From Branchiostoma floridae (lineage: Eukaryota > Chordata > Leptocardii > Amphioxiformes > Branchiostomatidae): DNA of 64,000 nucleotides. Numbering within the stretch: position 1 is the first letter of the stretch; every line of letters starts with the position of its first letter. Both the position numbers and the translations under genes were made by a program. Of the stretch, positions 45,901 to 64,000 are shown piece after piece. The notes under the pieces were generated by a model that did not search any database, was not told the origin of the DNA, and saw only the letters and a list, made by a program, of their open reading frames with translations. The stretch spans positions 21,089,645 through 21,153,644 of the forward strand of contig NC_049981.1 in assembly GCF_000003815.2 (NCBI RefSeq), read 5' to 3'.

Positions 45901-47045
45901 CTTGCCAAATGCTCAATATGTTGAACATCTAAGGATAAATCTAATAGTATTATCATGTCAGATCGTAGTTCAGTGACACTATATATAGTTTTAGCTTATT
46001 GTGAAGGCTGCTGGACTAAAGGCAGTAGTTAAATAATCATAATTTTATTGTTTTTGTTGTCCCCTTAACTCTCCTCAGTTCATTGTTGACAAGAAAGGCA
46101 GGGCTGTCAATAGGTACGGACCCAACGTCGACCCTGAGGTAAAGTCCTGAGCTCCTATTACAAGTGTGTTAACTTTGTATCACATTGCTCTACATGTATG
46201 TCAAACTGTTTCTGGATGCAACTTAGATACAGCAATATGCTCGCTCACACTTTCCGAGTGCACATGCGCACTGTCAGTGCATCAAAAATTGTATGTCGTA
46301 TATCAATATACCAGTATCCAAGGAGCTTTAATATCAGGTATAAAAGCTCCTTGATATACCATATATTACCCACAATTTCTGTTGCAGCGCATGTGTACTT
46401 AGAAGTGCGAATGAGCTTGATTGATTTGAAAGTACAGAGGCCGTTGGTTAAACCAAATCAGGGGCCTAAATCATTTGTCATCAAGATAATTACAAGTCAA
46501 CTAATAGTCATTGAAAGACATAGATCATTGAAAAATATGTGAACTTTTTGGATTCTCCATGGCCTGGTCTCAACTGTGGATCCCATCTTTACTGATTTGC
46601 TGTTTTTGACAATGATCTTAATGTTGTACAATCTTATAGCAGGCTGTGGCAGAACCAAACAAGGTTTTTCTGTACAAAGACGGATTAATTTTTCAGGACT
46701 AATGCAGGGCCACACCAATTTAATTTGTTGGTTCTCAGATTGAAAAAAAACCAACCCTTAACGGGAAAAACATTATGATGAAGCCTGGGGACCAGGCTTG
46801 TGCCATGGTGCACTCAGTTTTATGGGGTGAATAGTCATATTTACAAGTTGTACTCTGTACCCACTAGCTTTATGATGTCGTCTTGCTATATTTTCACTTT
46901 TAAAAATCTGAGAACCAATGGCCTAAAAAAATGCCTTAAGTTTGCCATTGTATGACAATCGTGCGACATATGTAACCAGGTCCTTTAAGTGATCTTGTCT
47001 TTTCCTCCACAGAAAATTGACCCTGACATCCCGAAATACCTGTAA
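36903..47045 (+). CDS. KH-like domain / Cys-type glutathione peroxidase fusion
   Basis: Eleven exon positions join in phase to about 419 residues: 36903-37130, 39282-39385, 39820-39946, 40735-40905, 41363-41482, 42048-42145, 42609-42753, 43632-43780, one of 45397-45421 or 45508-45532, 46079-46138 and 47013-47045 (TAA). Residues 262-419 are a GPX4-like peroxidase ([40 protein letters not shown]). The tetrad is Cys296 (TGT, in VASRCGGT, replacing selenocysteine), Gln331, Trp385 and Asn386. Residues 158-235 resemble a KH fold ([13 protein letters not shown] ... VEYNIPP ... [18 protein letters not shown]) without GxxG; residues 77-150 look like a coiled coil. Family role of GPx: reduction of hydroperoxides. 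Exon 1 is the least certain; exon 2 begins with ATG and could be an alternative start. The GPx part is firm; the fusion rests on matching phases. Confidence 0.75.
37713..38063. repeat. Diverged 182-bp tandem duplication
   Basis: ATCAATTTCTTTGTACGATT at 37713 recurs as ATCAATTCCTTTGTACTATT at 37895, and the next 170 bases stay similar (shared GTGAACCAGTTTTACCTA). It is intronic. A long plus-strand open frame here is a by-product. Confidence 0.85.
38361..38580. repeat. (CTCTCTGTGT)n-type microsatellite
   Basis: CTCTGTCTCTCTGTGT units with variation over about 220 bases. It is intronic. Confidence 0.95.
40018..40320. mobile_element. MITE copy 2 (family of 4126-4530)
   Basis: Ends TTAAGCTAAGAGCACAAGCC and GGGTTGTGCCCTTGGCTTAA are inverted repeats. 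The interior (CCACGTATTTCTGAAAACGT, GATGGCACACAAAATTTTGC) is shared with copy 3. It is intronic in the GPx fusion gene. Confidence 0.85.
41491..41693. mobile_element. 203-bp MITE inserted at a splice donor
   Basis: The left end TATTCTCCAAGCAGAGGTTC and the right end (reverse complement TACTCTCCAAGCATAGGTTC) are terminal inverted repeats. The 9-base sequence GGTATGAGT flanks both sides (41482-41490 and 41694-41702) and is the target duplication. Its first base is the last base of the exon ending at 41482 and the rest is that exon's donor. Confidence 0.9.
41988..42014. repeat. (TA)n run
   Basis: AT dinucleotide repeat, 33 bases before the exon starting at 42048. Confidence 0.9.
43254..43389. 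repeat. Inverted repeat with 47-bp arms
   Basis: AATCTCCAAGCAGATTCCCG at the left pairs with CGGGAATCTGCTTGGAGATT at the right; the arms are about 47 bases around a 41-base centre. The end resembles the CTCCAAGCAG family at 41491. It is intronic in the GPx gene. Confidence 0.85.
44570..45182. mobile_element. Inverted-repeat element containing Pol III box-like sequence
   Basis: The left end has two copies of ATGTGGGCGAAGCCACACAT with a 25-base period (44570 and 44595). The right end has CTTCGCCCACAT (45171-45182), the reverse complement of the start. Within it, TGGCTCAATGG (45014) and GGATCGAATCC (45056-45066) resemble Pol III A and B boxes and are followed by T-runs. The plan matches the element at 22380-23331. 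It is intronic in the GPx gene. Confidence 0.55.
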
Positions 47046-49077
47046 TGGCTGATGGAATGTGATGGCGTATTATAGGCCCCGACAGTCAAAGGACAGGCTT
47101 ATATCATGGCAAACTAGCATGAAGACTGTCTGGAAGACTGGATGCCCTTGGTAATAAACTGCTGGTGACATTATGTGTCTACTACGTGTACATGTACGTG
47201 TGCTTGTAATTGTCAGCAGTAATACACTGCCATGTTATACAAGTTATATACTGCACAAAAATAAGCCCAAATGATGAATCACCTGGGATGAATAAGTGTG
47301 AACATTTTGAACATTCAACACTAAAGATTTGTGTTTGTACCTGACATTTCCGCTACACAGCAGCTCCTGCAAAATCACATTTCATTATCAAATTATTATA
47401 AGTTTGATATGACTTACAAACTTAGAATTATGGTTAATTACTGAGATGATACAATGTAACTTACTATCATGCAGCTATTGTATAGGATTGTAAACTGAGT
47501 TGTGGTAGACCCCTGTACAGAAACACATAGTGAGTTATAATCTTGAGCTATGAAAACCGAAAAAAAGTGCAAGAAGGTCAATGAATACAAGACATAGTAA
47601 TGTTTGAATAATCCAAGTCATTTTTTACATTATTTTACCAGCACATTGTATGAATTCTATTATTTGCAATTACATGGACAGAAGGCAGAAGCAAAGTAGG
47701 CCATGATCGATTGCATATGGAAGATACAAAAAATCTGCACATTAGTGTGTATATTAAGAAGGCATTACATTGAAGGCACATACAACATGTACAACACAAA
47801 CATGTTTGTGTTTGCTATGATCAAGGCAGAAGAGTTGATATCACAATCCCAAAGTCAAAACATCGTAACTTTGCAAACTGTTCTCAAGGCTTTACTTTAA
47901 TAAATTTTGTAAATCTTTGACTTGCAGTCCCATGTTGAAATTTGTTTAACGTTACCTTTGCCTAGATTCAAATGTCTAGAATGGTATCATATTCAGAGGG
48001 TACTTTTAAGAGGTTGTCTTGGCCTCTACAAATTTGACATGAGCACAACATCATAAATCATTGAATCAGAGCAAAATGTAGTGTTATTTCATGATGAACA
48101 ATAAAGTCTAGTGAACACAGCAATGCCTGAGTTTCACATTATTTTTATACTTACTGTACAGTTAGTAAACATATTGTTCTTTGGATGGCCAAACCAGTAA
48201 AGATTAAACTGGAGTGTACAATAAGTCTTTAACTTTTTTTACAAATTGATATGCAGCCACTACAGTAACTGTACAGTAGGATTTTTATATCATTTGACAC
48301 AATAGAGAGATATTTTTAGAATTTCAACACTCACTACAGCTTTCAAGCATAGGTTAGATGCAACAGTACATTTGTAACATGAACTCTCATAATTCCACCG
48401 GGTGCCACAATACTGCCACATATCAAGAAAAAATATGTGTTTAATTTTTAGTGATTTAGAGAGATGTACAATGTACCAATGCAGCATCAGTAATCCAGAG
48501 GTATATACGTTTCAGATACATGTATTTAGGTGTTCAAGACAATCTTCAGCAAGCCTTACTTTCTACATGTATAACAATGTTTTTTTCTTATTAAACTTGG
48601 CAGTATTATGGCACCCAGGGTAACTATGAGAGTTCATGCTAATGACTACAAATATGATCAGTCAACAATAGCGGTCCAGTGGCACACATTTTTGTGTCGC
48701 TATATCATATTAAATACATCATCAAGCTGCAAGCTCACACACTTTAAATTTTGTCAATGATGTTGACATACATTGATACAATGTACTTGTTAGACATCAT
48801 TTACATGTACAGTAACATTACATAGTTGACAGAGATACCATTTTCTGCTCAATCTCACAGCAAATAAATTAAAAACACGCTGCACTTCTTAAATGCATTA
48901 CTGATAAAATAATACACTGTGCCAGTCCCTGCAGTCTGTACCATATATGGTATGGCCAAAATTGAGGATCACAGCCATTGGTCTGTACTGGTTTAAATTC
49001 ACACTTTAAACATAGGAGTTGATGCAATGTAGGTTCTGATTGGTCGATTGCAGTTGCCATGATGACCATTAGCAACA
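47046..49077. other. GPx-ABHD18 tail-to-tail intergenic region
   Basis: AT-rich 3' flanks of two convergent genes. Apart from the GPx poly(A) signal I see no gene, RNA or clear repeat. Confidence 0.5.
47153..47158 (+). terminator. Polyadenylation signal of the GPx fusion gene
   Basis: AATAAA lies 108 bases after the stop codon, a usual 3' UTR distance. Confidence 0.7.
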
Positions 49078-57524
<8,447 letters not shown>

Positions 57525-57546
57525 TCATACTGGTCACCTGCAATGT

Positions 57547-57646
57547 NNNNNNNNNNNNNNNNNNNNNNNNNNNNNNNNNNNNNNNNNNNNNNNNNNNNNN
57601 NNNNNNNNNNNNNNNNNNNNNNNNNNNNNNNNNNNNNNNNNNNNNN
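57547..57646. other. Assembly gap (100 N)
   Basis: Placeholder run of N immediately upstream of the ABHD18 start codon; it may hide that gene's promoter. Confidence 1.
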
Positions 57647-58473
57647 AAGCTACAGGGCTGGACAACTCCACTAGACCTATTGCCCAGGCCAAGTGAAAGT
57701 GCCAATCTGACAAGTGCATGTCCAACCCCTGTCTGCCCCGATTGGGCAAGTAAGATTTTTTCATGACTGCAACCACCTCCTCATTACAGTATTGGCTTGT
57801 AACATGTGCTGACGTTTTTGTTGTTATTTTCCCCCCGGTTCACTGTCAATTGCCACCAAAGAGGAAACAAACTATGACATGCCTCAAAAAACTCCTGTAG
57901 TTATCAGGCTTTCTGTAATCATGTTTATAAAGTGCCTATATCCCAACAAAAAACATCAGATATCCCAAAAATAAAAGAATTTTATTGTTGGAAGTGAAAA
58001 TACATAGAAAAGGTTCATTCAAATTTCGGGCAAGTGAAAAGTTGGTTCGGGCAAGTGAATTTTTAATTTCCTTGCCCGAAAGGACAAGTGAAGTTTACAA
58101 AACTTGTCCAACGCTGGCAGGCCATTTCAAATCAACTCCTTTGTAAGTAATGTCCTTCCTGACAGGAGAAGTTGAAATTTTACTATGCAACATGAAGTTG
58201 GAATTTTACTATGCAACAATAACATTGTAAGGAACAACTCAACAAGCCACAAAATATCTCGAAAACCCTGTAGTTACCTTCAGCTAGATATAATTAACCC
58301 ATTACTAGTTACAATTGTGACCTTGATTGTCCTTAATATAGCAAACTATCTGTCCTAGAATTTGGAGACAAATGTTGTAAATGATCCTTTACAAAACATG
58401 CATCAGTCTTTCTATATAAGTGTACTGGAGGACAATAGCCATCTTCCATCCACAAGGAGAAACAAAGAAATAT

Positions 58474-60585
58474 TCGGCTACTTCACAATCTAATGTACCA
58501 AAAGGGGGTCACTAGGGGTGAAAATTCAACTCCATTTTATTCTTTTTTTGTTGTTAGCATTTCAAAGGTACACACCTTGGGCATACTATCCTAAAGGATC
58601 TCTGCACAAGGAGCTTTTATAACTTCGGTACATGGGCTTTTATAAATGTATCACTAAGGGGGTACGGACGCTACAACTGTAGAATTACTGGAACTGCAGC
58701 ATACTGTATATTCAACATTAGAACAGAAAATGGGTGTTTTATCCTTATCTTCTTGTATAATTAGCATTTGCTATGCTAGAAAATCAACTCAAGTTGCAGT
58801 ATGACTATGTTAGGTCATTTTCTGGTCATCTGTTACTAAAGCAGCTATAATGATATGCGGGTAGTTTGGCTTGAAGCAAAGATCAAATGCTATAATTCTT
58901 AATCCAGGCACCATAGTAGCTAAATTTTGGTGGTTATCTATCCTTATTGGGCTTCTACATAAAATTACAACAGATATAGTGTATAACATAACATAGAATC
59001 TTTCATATGACCATTAATGAACATTTCAAGGGGGGTACGGACGCTACACAATTATAGTAAAGACTGGTAGTGAACAATGGAATTAGCCCACTAAACATGT
59101 CCATTTTCTAATAATCATTAACTATTTATTAATTGAAGCATCCATTAATGCTACTGCAGCAGTTTAACAAAGATAATGAGAATATAAATATGCCAGTTGA
59201 GATTCCACCCAGTTGGATCTGTACTCTACTTTTTGATAGCGGGCCTACTGATAGAAGATTTTACAGAATCTGTGATAAAGAGGTGGTGGTTTACATAAAA
59301 GAATATAACACACTGTGCTTCCCATGCCATCAAGCCAGCAATGTATTATTACTTGCATCTTTTTTGAATACATTCTGTGTACATTAGTTTGGACAAGAGA
59401 AACAATAGTGCAGGGGGTACGGACGCTACACATTACATACTATGTAATACCATGTTTAATTTATGCCTTGTATAATGTAGATCTACCAAACTGGTGTTCT
59501 TATATCAGCTAAACTCATGGGGGAATATCAAATATCATCTCACATCCATCTTTGGCTGCTTTGGAATGAACCATTTATGAAGTCTGAGGGGGTGTAGCAA
59601 ATGTGGATTTGTGGAGGAAATCTCAGAAAAATGCAGCTCAAATTCATTGAAAAGTCACATTTTTAGAGAAAAAAGTTAACCAATCATATCTGTAAGAACT
59701 GTAATTAATGTATTGAATCAGAATTGTAGCAGTTGGACAGCAATTTTAACAGCATTTTGCTAAAAAGCTTCAAATGGGGGTACGGACGCTACAGGTGGGG
59801 GTACGGACGCTACAGGGGGTACGGACGCTACATTTTGATGTTTACGGTGCTATACTAGACAGAGTTTTCAGGACAGCAATGGTTTACAGGGTGTTCTAGT
59901 ATGTGGTAATAGAGACTTCTAAACTGCCATAATCACAAGCTTGTGGGATTTACTTAGTACAGAAATTAAAGGGGGTACGGACGCTACAGATTTTTTTCGG
60001 AAAATGACATTCTGGACTTTGCTTGTAAATAATATGTCATAACAGTGTGCTACTGGTCTTATTCTACTTCTGACCTTATATACACATAATACCTTACTTT
60101 TACATACAAAGACAACACCAATATTACCAAACAATTAGCTGCTACAGACTACAGATATATCCAGTTAAAATAACATTGGAATCTGTCAACATGTGGGTAA
60201 AATGGAAAAATAGTCCATATGGAACCAAAAAATGGTCATGTCCTTAAAAAAAAGCATAAAATCACTAGTAGTCACATGACCGCATATCAAAAGCAAGTGG
60301 TTTCTAACTACCAACTTCAATTTTTCTGTTAGATCAGAGATTTAAGAATTAGTAAAAACTGAATGGTCCCCGATAACGCTTAAAATTGGGCATTTTTCGG
60401 TTATATTTAGGTCAATATTTTCGCCAAATATTGACCGATTTACAAAATTCTTTTTGTGACATGTTCCTTGTTGTACCAGGTTTTGGGAAATGAATTTATA
60501 AAACAGCTATAGACTGTGTATCTTTTGCTATCAACTGATAACATGTCAGAAAAAAAATGGGTACATTTGATTGTGAAGTAGCCGA
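58474..60585. mobile_element. 2.1-kb TIR-bounded segment with seven GGGGGTACGGACGCTACA motifs
   Basis: TCGGCTACTTCACAATC then TAATGTACC (58474-58499) and its reverse complement at 60560-60585 match at 25 of 26 bases. Between them the 18-bp motif GGGGGTACGGACGCTACA occurs at 58658, 59031, 59413, 59776, 59797, 59815 and 59971, always in the same orientation. No protein domain was recognised; the sequence is otherwise AT-rich. A non-autonomous DNA transposon with internal repeats is the simplest reading. Confidence 0.6.
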
Positions 60586-63465
60586 TTAAAAGATGGTAGA
60601 CTTCACCCCTTTGACCCAATTGTGACCCTTAGTTATAGACATACACATTGCACCAAACAATGATACTTCTCTCTCCCTCCCTCCCTCCCTTCCTTCCTCC
60701 CTCCCTCACAATTTCTGTAAATTGACGACTTATTTGACAAGGATTTTTAGGTAGAACTATAAGGCAGCTATATGGTAGTTCAGATTTTCAGACTGCCATG
60801 GCTATTGATGTAAGGAAACATAATCAGAGATTGGTTTACTCGCCATACATGTATTTAGTAAAGTGTAAGTATTGAGCCTTAATTGATTCTTAATTCAAAT
60901 CAGACGCTGCCTAGTCAGTTTGCGTCAAAATACTCAAAATTCTATAAAAAGATGTTGAATATTTCGAGTTGTTAACGTCATGCAACTTTCTCATTATTTC
61001 CGTGTTCAAGAAAATTTTGAACTGTTCTCTTCCGTTAAAAATCATGCGATATGTTCTAACGTGTAGAGCCACTGTTAGTCAACTTTTGCCTATCCCTTCA
61101 TACTCTGCTTCATAGTTAACACCTAGGTTATATTGTAAACATTTTCTATAATGAAAAGATAGCGTTCATATCACTTAAAACGGGCAGAACTTACCCAATC
61201 TGACATTGGAAGAGGGGACACGTAACGATTAGGGTGAGAGTTGAAGGGTCACTGGATTAAACCATTCACTCTACCTACGAGGGGGATACTAGTGTAAGAA
61301 ACAACTAGAGTTCGACGACCTCATACCTCCATGAAATATTCAGTGCTTTTGTATATCTTATGCAAATGACTTACATATTTACATAATCTACAAATTCTGA
61401 TGTTCATCAATTACAAACTTCCGCATGTCACACGTGCAAAACTCTCATGATTCTCGCATCATTTACCATCAATCTGTATTGCCATTTTTACGTAGATTAT
61501 GCAAATCCATTCCTCCTTTGCATAACGTTATATGGTGCTTGTTTATGTTCTAACTATCACAAATTACATGTGCTACATTTATTGAAGTCCCGTTTATGAA
61601 AAACAATGGAATTATATATGGAATTATATCATTTCCTATTAATTATGCAAATTAAGTCCTCATTTGCATAACGTGTATATCATTATGGAGATCTACTTGC
61701 ATGCAATGGAACTCGGTCGTTCCTTTCTTCAGTTATCCGCTTTGGAAAGTCTTTACAAAAATATAATCCCCCTGCAGTTCCAAAATTCAATTCTGATCTC
61801 ATTCGACGGAGAACCGGCCGGCCACAAGAATGAACACAAACATTTGGAATGAAGTTAGAATTTCTAGAATGAAGTACGAATATCCAGGAACCGTTACAAG
61901 ATTTTTCATTCAGACGGCATTCCGGCTCATTCCGCCTCTCATGTGAAGAGGTATTGATCCATTTGGAATTCCCGCCTGAATTTGGCACGAATTTTGCAAG
62001 TTCTTCATTCCGGCTAGTTCTGCTTGATTCCTGCTGATTCGGTTTCAGTGTGAAGGCTCTATAATGATGATCACATGCCTAATAAATACATGAATGCCAA
62101 GCGTAGCCAAATCTTATTATAAGTACACAATACATATATATTCATAAGTACATATGAATGCTTTGACAATGGTCAATAGTCTGGAATAAAGTTTACGATT
62201 AAGATTGAAGACTAATGGATTTCACGCCTTTAATTGCAATGTATCTTTACTTCTTCCAATCAAATTACAAACAGTCTGAATTTAAATTGAATGTACATTG
62301 CATTGACCTAGTACTCACGATGTTGAATGAAGGGCTTGTGATTTCAATACATTTCGTACTACATAAACACAAATAGTAGTCATATTAGACACAGCACAGA
62401 AAATGCCATGAAAATACTCAACCAGGGAATAAGCAGCAAGTAATAGATGTATTATATATTTTCTTCTCAATCTGGTTAAACCGTTTCTACATGCCATGGT
62501 AGGCTTTTTTTTAACAAAATGTGTAAATATATATTGTGTAGTTATACACATAACGTATGTTACTGATTATAATACCAGGCTAAGACAACAGAAAGAAAGA
62601 AATCAGCATTCCATTCACAATACTCTTTCTCATTAGTCATCAGAAAACTACAATAGAATAGTAGAGTTTAACATAGACGGGCCCTTTGCGGGCTGGGGCG
62701 GGTGATGATATTAGTCACTCTTGTTATGTTGTCCTGACTGCATCAGATCAAAGCTTATGTCAGCTGAGTGCTGCAGCAATGTCTGTGTCTTGTACGGCAG
62801 CAGTCTGTAATGAAAAGCAACACAATGATCGCACATTTGCACGGGTCTATTGGAATATATCGCAATATTGGCATGACGGCCGTGGTACTTTGTAAATACT
62901 AATTGATGGACATTGACGTGTAAGTTCTAATCTAAATTTTATCTACTTTTCGTGACTTAAGTATTTTTTATTCATGTATGGTGATGATTTATACATGATT
63001 TCATATTATAACTGAGCATTGATACACATTGATATGCAATCTGTTAGTCTATCTATCTATCCAATTCAGAATAAACTGATCATATGACGTGCGGTAGGTA
63101 TATCCTGAAAAGATAAATAAATGAAATGTGCATGAAAAGATAAATAAATGAAATGTGCATAGAGTTACGCCTGTTTGAAGAGAAAGCTGATCACACTGTA
63201 CATTTTGGGATATTCATAGATTATCGTAGTAAAGGGCAAACACATTGAATTATTGTCTGATTGTATATTGCATGTCAGCTTTCAGGTTCATCCTAAAAGG
63301 TGAAAACAACACTTAATTTAGTTGTTAGAGGTTAGCATAATAGGCTAATCCTAGCTTTTGCAACACACTACACAATATTTATGTTGATATGCAAGACCAT
63401 TTCCCTTTAGTTTGTACACACGTGCCCTGCCAGTGAGTATCATTCATTTTAACTAGTGGTCAGAC
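60586..63465. other. AT-rich intergenic or intronic stretch
   Basis: A (CCCT)n-like run lies at about 60671-60712. A 26-bp duplication (GAAAAGATAAATAAATGAAA TGTGCAT) occurs at 63105-63157. Repeated ATTCCGGCTnrTTC-like pieces at 61910-62020 suggest a degenerate repeat. No gene was recognised; it may hold further introns of the dehydrogenase gene. Confidence 0.45.
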
Positions 63466-63595
63466 TTACTGGCTAGTGAGAGGAACGGATCTCAGCTCCG
63501 GTGGCAAGATGAGACGTCTTTTGTTCTTGAGAACGGCATCGACTGCCTCCAAGGCAACTTCCTCTGGTGAAAGAACGCGCATCCCACCTCTGGTA
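63466..63595 (-). CDS. Probable short-chain dehydrogenase/reductase C-terminal exon
   Basis: After a TTTCAG acceptor the minus-strand frame reads GGMRVLSPEEVALEAVDAVL then KNKRRLILPPELRS. The pattern L-[ST]-P-E-x-V-A-x12-ILPP resembles the C-terminal region of membrane-associated SDR enzymes such as the HSD17B11/RDH10 type. These oxidise or reduce steroid or retinoid-like substrates with NAD(P). The exon ends either at TAA (63468-63466) or at the strong donor A|GTAAGT after 63470; I cannot choose between them. Upstream exons lie beyond the right edge. Confidence 0.5.
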
Positions 63596-64000
63596 CTGAA
63601 AGGTGACAAGGGCAAGGTTGTGGTCTTTTGTTTGTTTGTTTGAACCTTTATTTATTCATGAGCTCAAATAGGCCTGCAGGTCGCTTTTCATTGAGGTCAT
63701 GAGGGAGGTATGGGTCAGATAAGATATAACAGAGATACAAATTACATCGAGTCCTAATAGATCCATCAACATTTATATCACTACATAAACATGATACAAA
63801 AATTTAGAACAGCGAAAGCTCAGATTTCATAGTCTGTGTCTCAAGCAGGTCAGATTTTGGGCCGTTACGTGTGTCTGGCGGTAGGTTGTACTTTCAAACA
63901 TTTGGTCAACGGTAGGCTATCGATCTTCTGAAGGTGATTGACTTGGTCAAAGACACGGTAATTCTGACTGTACTGAGCCGAGAAATAACTATGTAAGTTG

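Overview
The window looks like nuclear DNA of an invertebrate chordate, most likely an amphioxus (Branchiostoma). The reasons are vertebrate-type gene families with many phase-conserved introns (MRPL9, ABHD18, a BTB-BACK-Kelch protein, sigma-class GST, animal alkaline phosphatase), short exons in 0.1-4 kb introns, and very dense small inverted-repeat elements. There are no bacterial operons, RBSs or CRISPR arrays. Three runs of N (223, 100 and 100 bases) mark assembly gaps. The species call is inference from gene content.

Layout, left to right: 5' part of an alkaline-phosphatase-like gene (minus, 1-1899, runs off the left edge); a probable 3' exon of an unassigned minus-strand gene (2980-3200); a CpG-rich promoter-like block (5280-5440); an unassigned two-exon plus-strand gene (6562-8567); the C-terminal exons of a sigma-class GST (plus, 12900-14687); a complete seven-exon KLHL gene (minus, 22257-16329), tail-to-tail with the GST; complete seven-exon MRPL9 (plus, 24763-33779), head-to-head with KLHL; a gene joining coiled-coil and degenerate KH exons to a Cys-type glutathione peroxidase (plus, 36903-47045); complete twelve-exon ABHD18 (minus, 57506-49078), tail-to-tail with it; and a probable short-chain dehydrogenase exon (minus, near 63.5 kb). 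These are unrelated housekeeping, metabolic and redox genes, not a functional cluster.

The rest is introns and intergenic DNA filled with repeats: an internally deleted mariner, a LINE 3' fragment, tRNA-derived SINEs, several MITE families, a TTAA-flanked 1.55 kb palindrome, a foldback-like element with 53-bp tandem arrays in opposite orientation, two inverted-repeat elements carrying Pol III box-like sequence followed by oligo-T, and a 2.1 kb inverted-repeat-bounded segment carrying seven copies of an 18-bp motif.

Most notable observations: (1) the alkaline phosphatase-like protein lacks the catalytic Ser and the Mg-ligand Ser/Thr although its reading frame is open; (2) KH-like and GPx exons are joined in one phase-consistent model; (3) the GPx mini-exon that carries the catalytic Trp/Asn is duplicated as two 25-nt exons that can only be used one at a time; (4) ABHD18 has an AT-AC (U12-type) intron and, just upstream, a 5-bp duplication that breaks the frame; (5) a MITE has inserted exactly at a splice donor and duplicated it.
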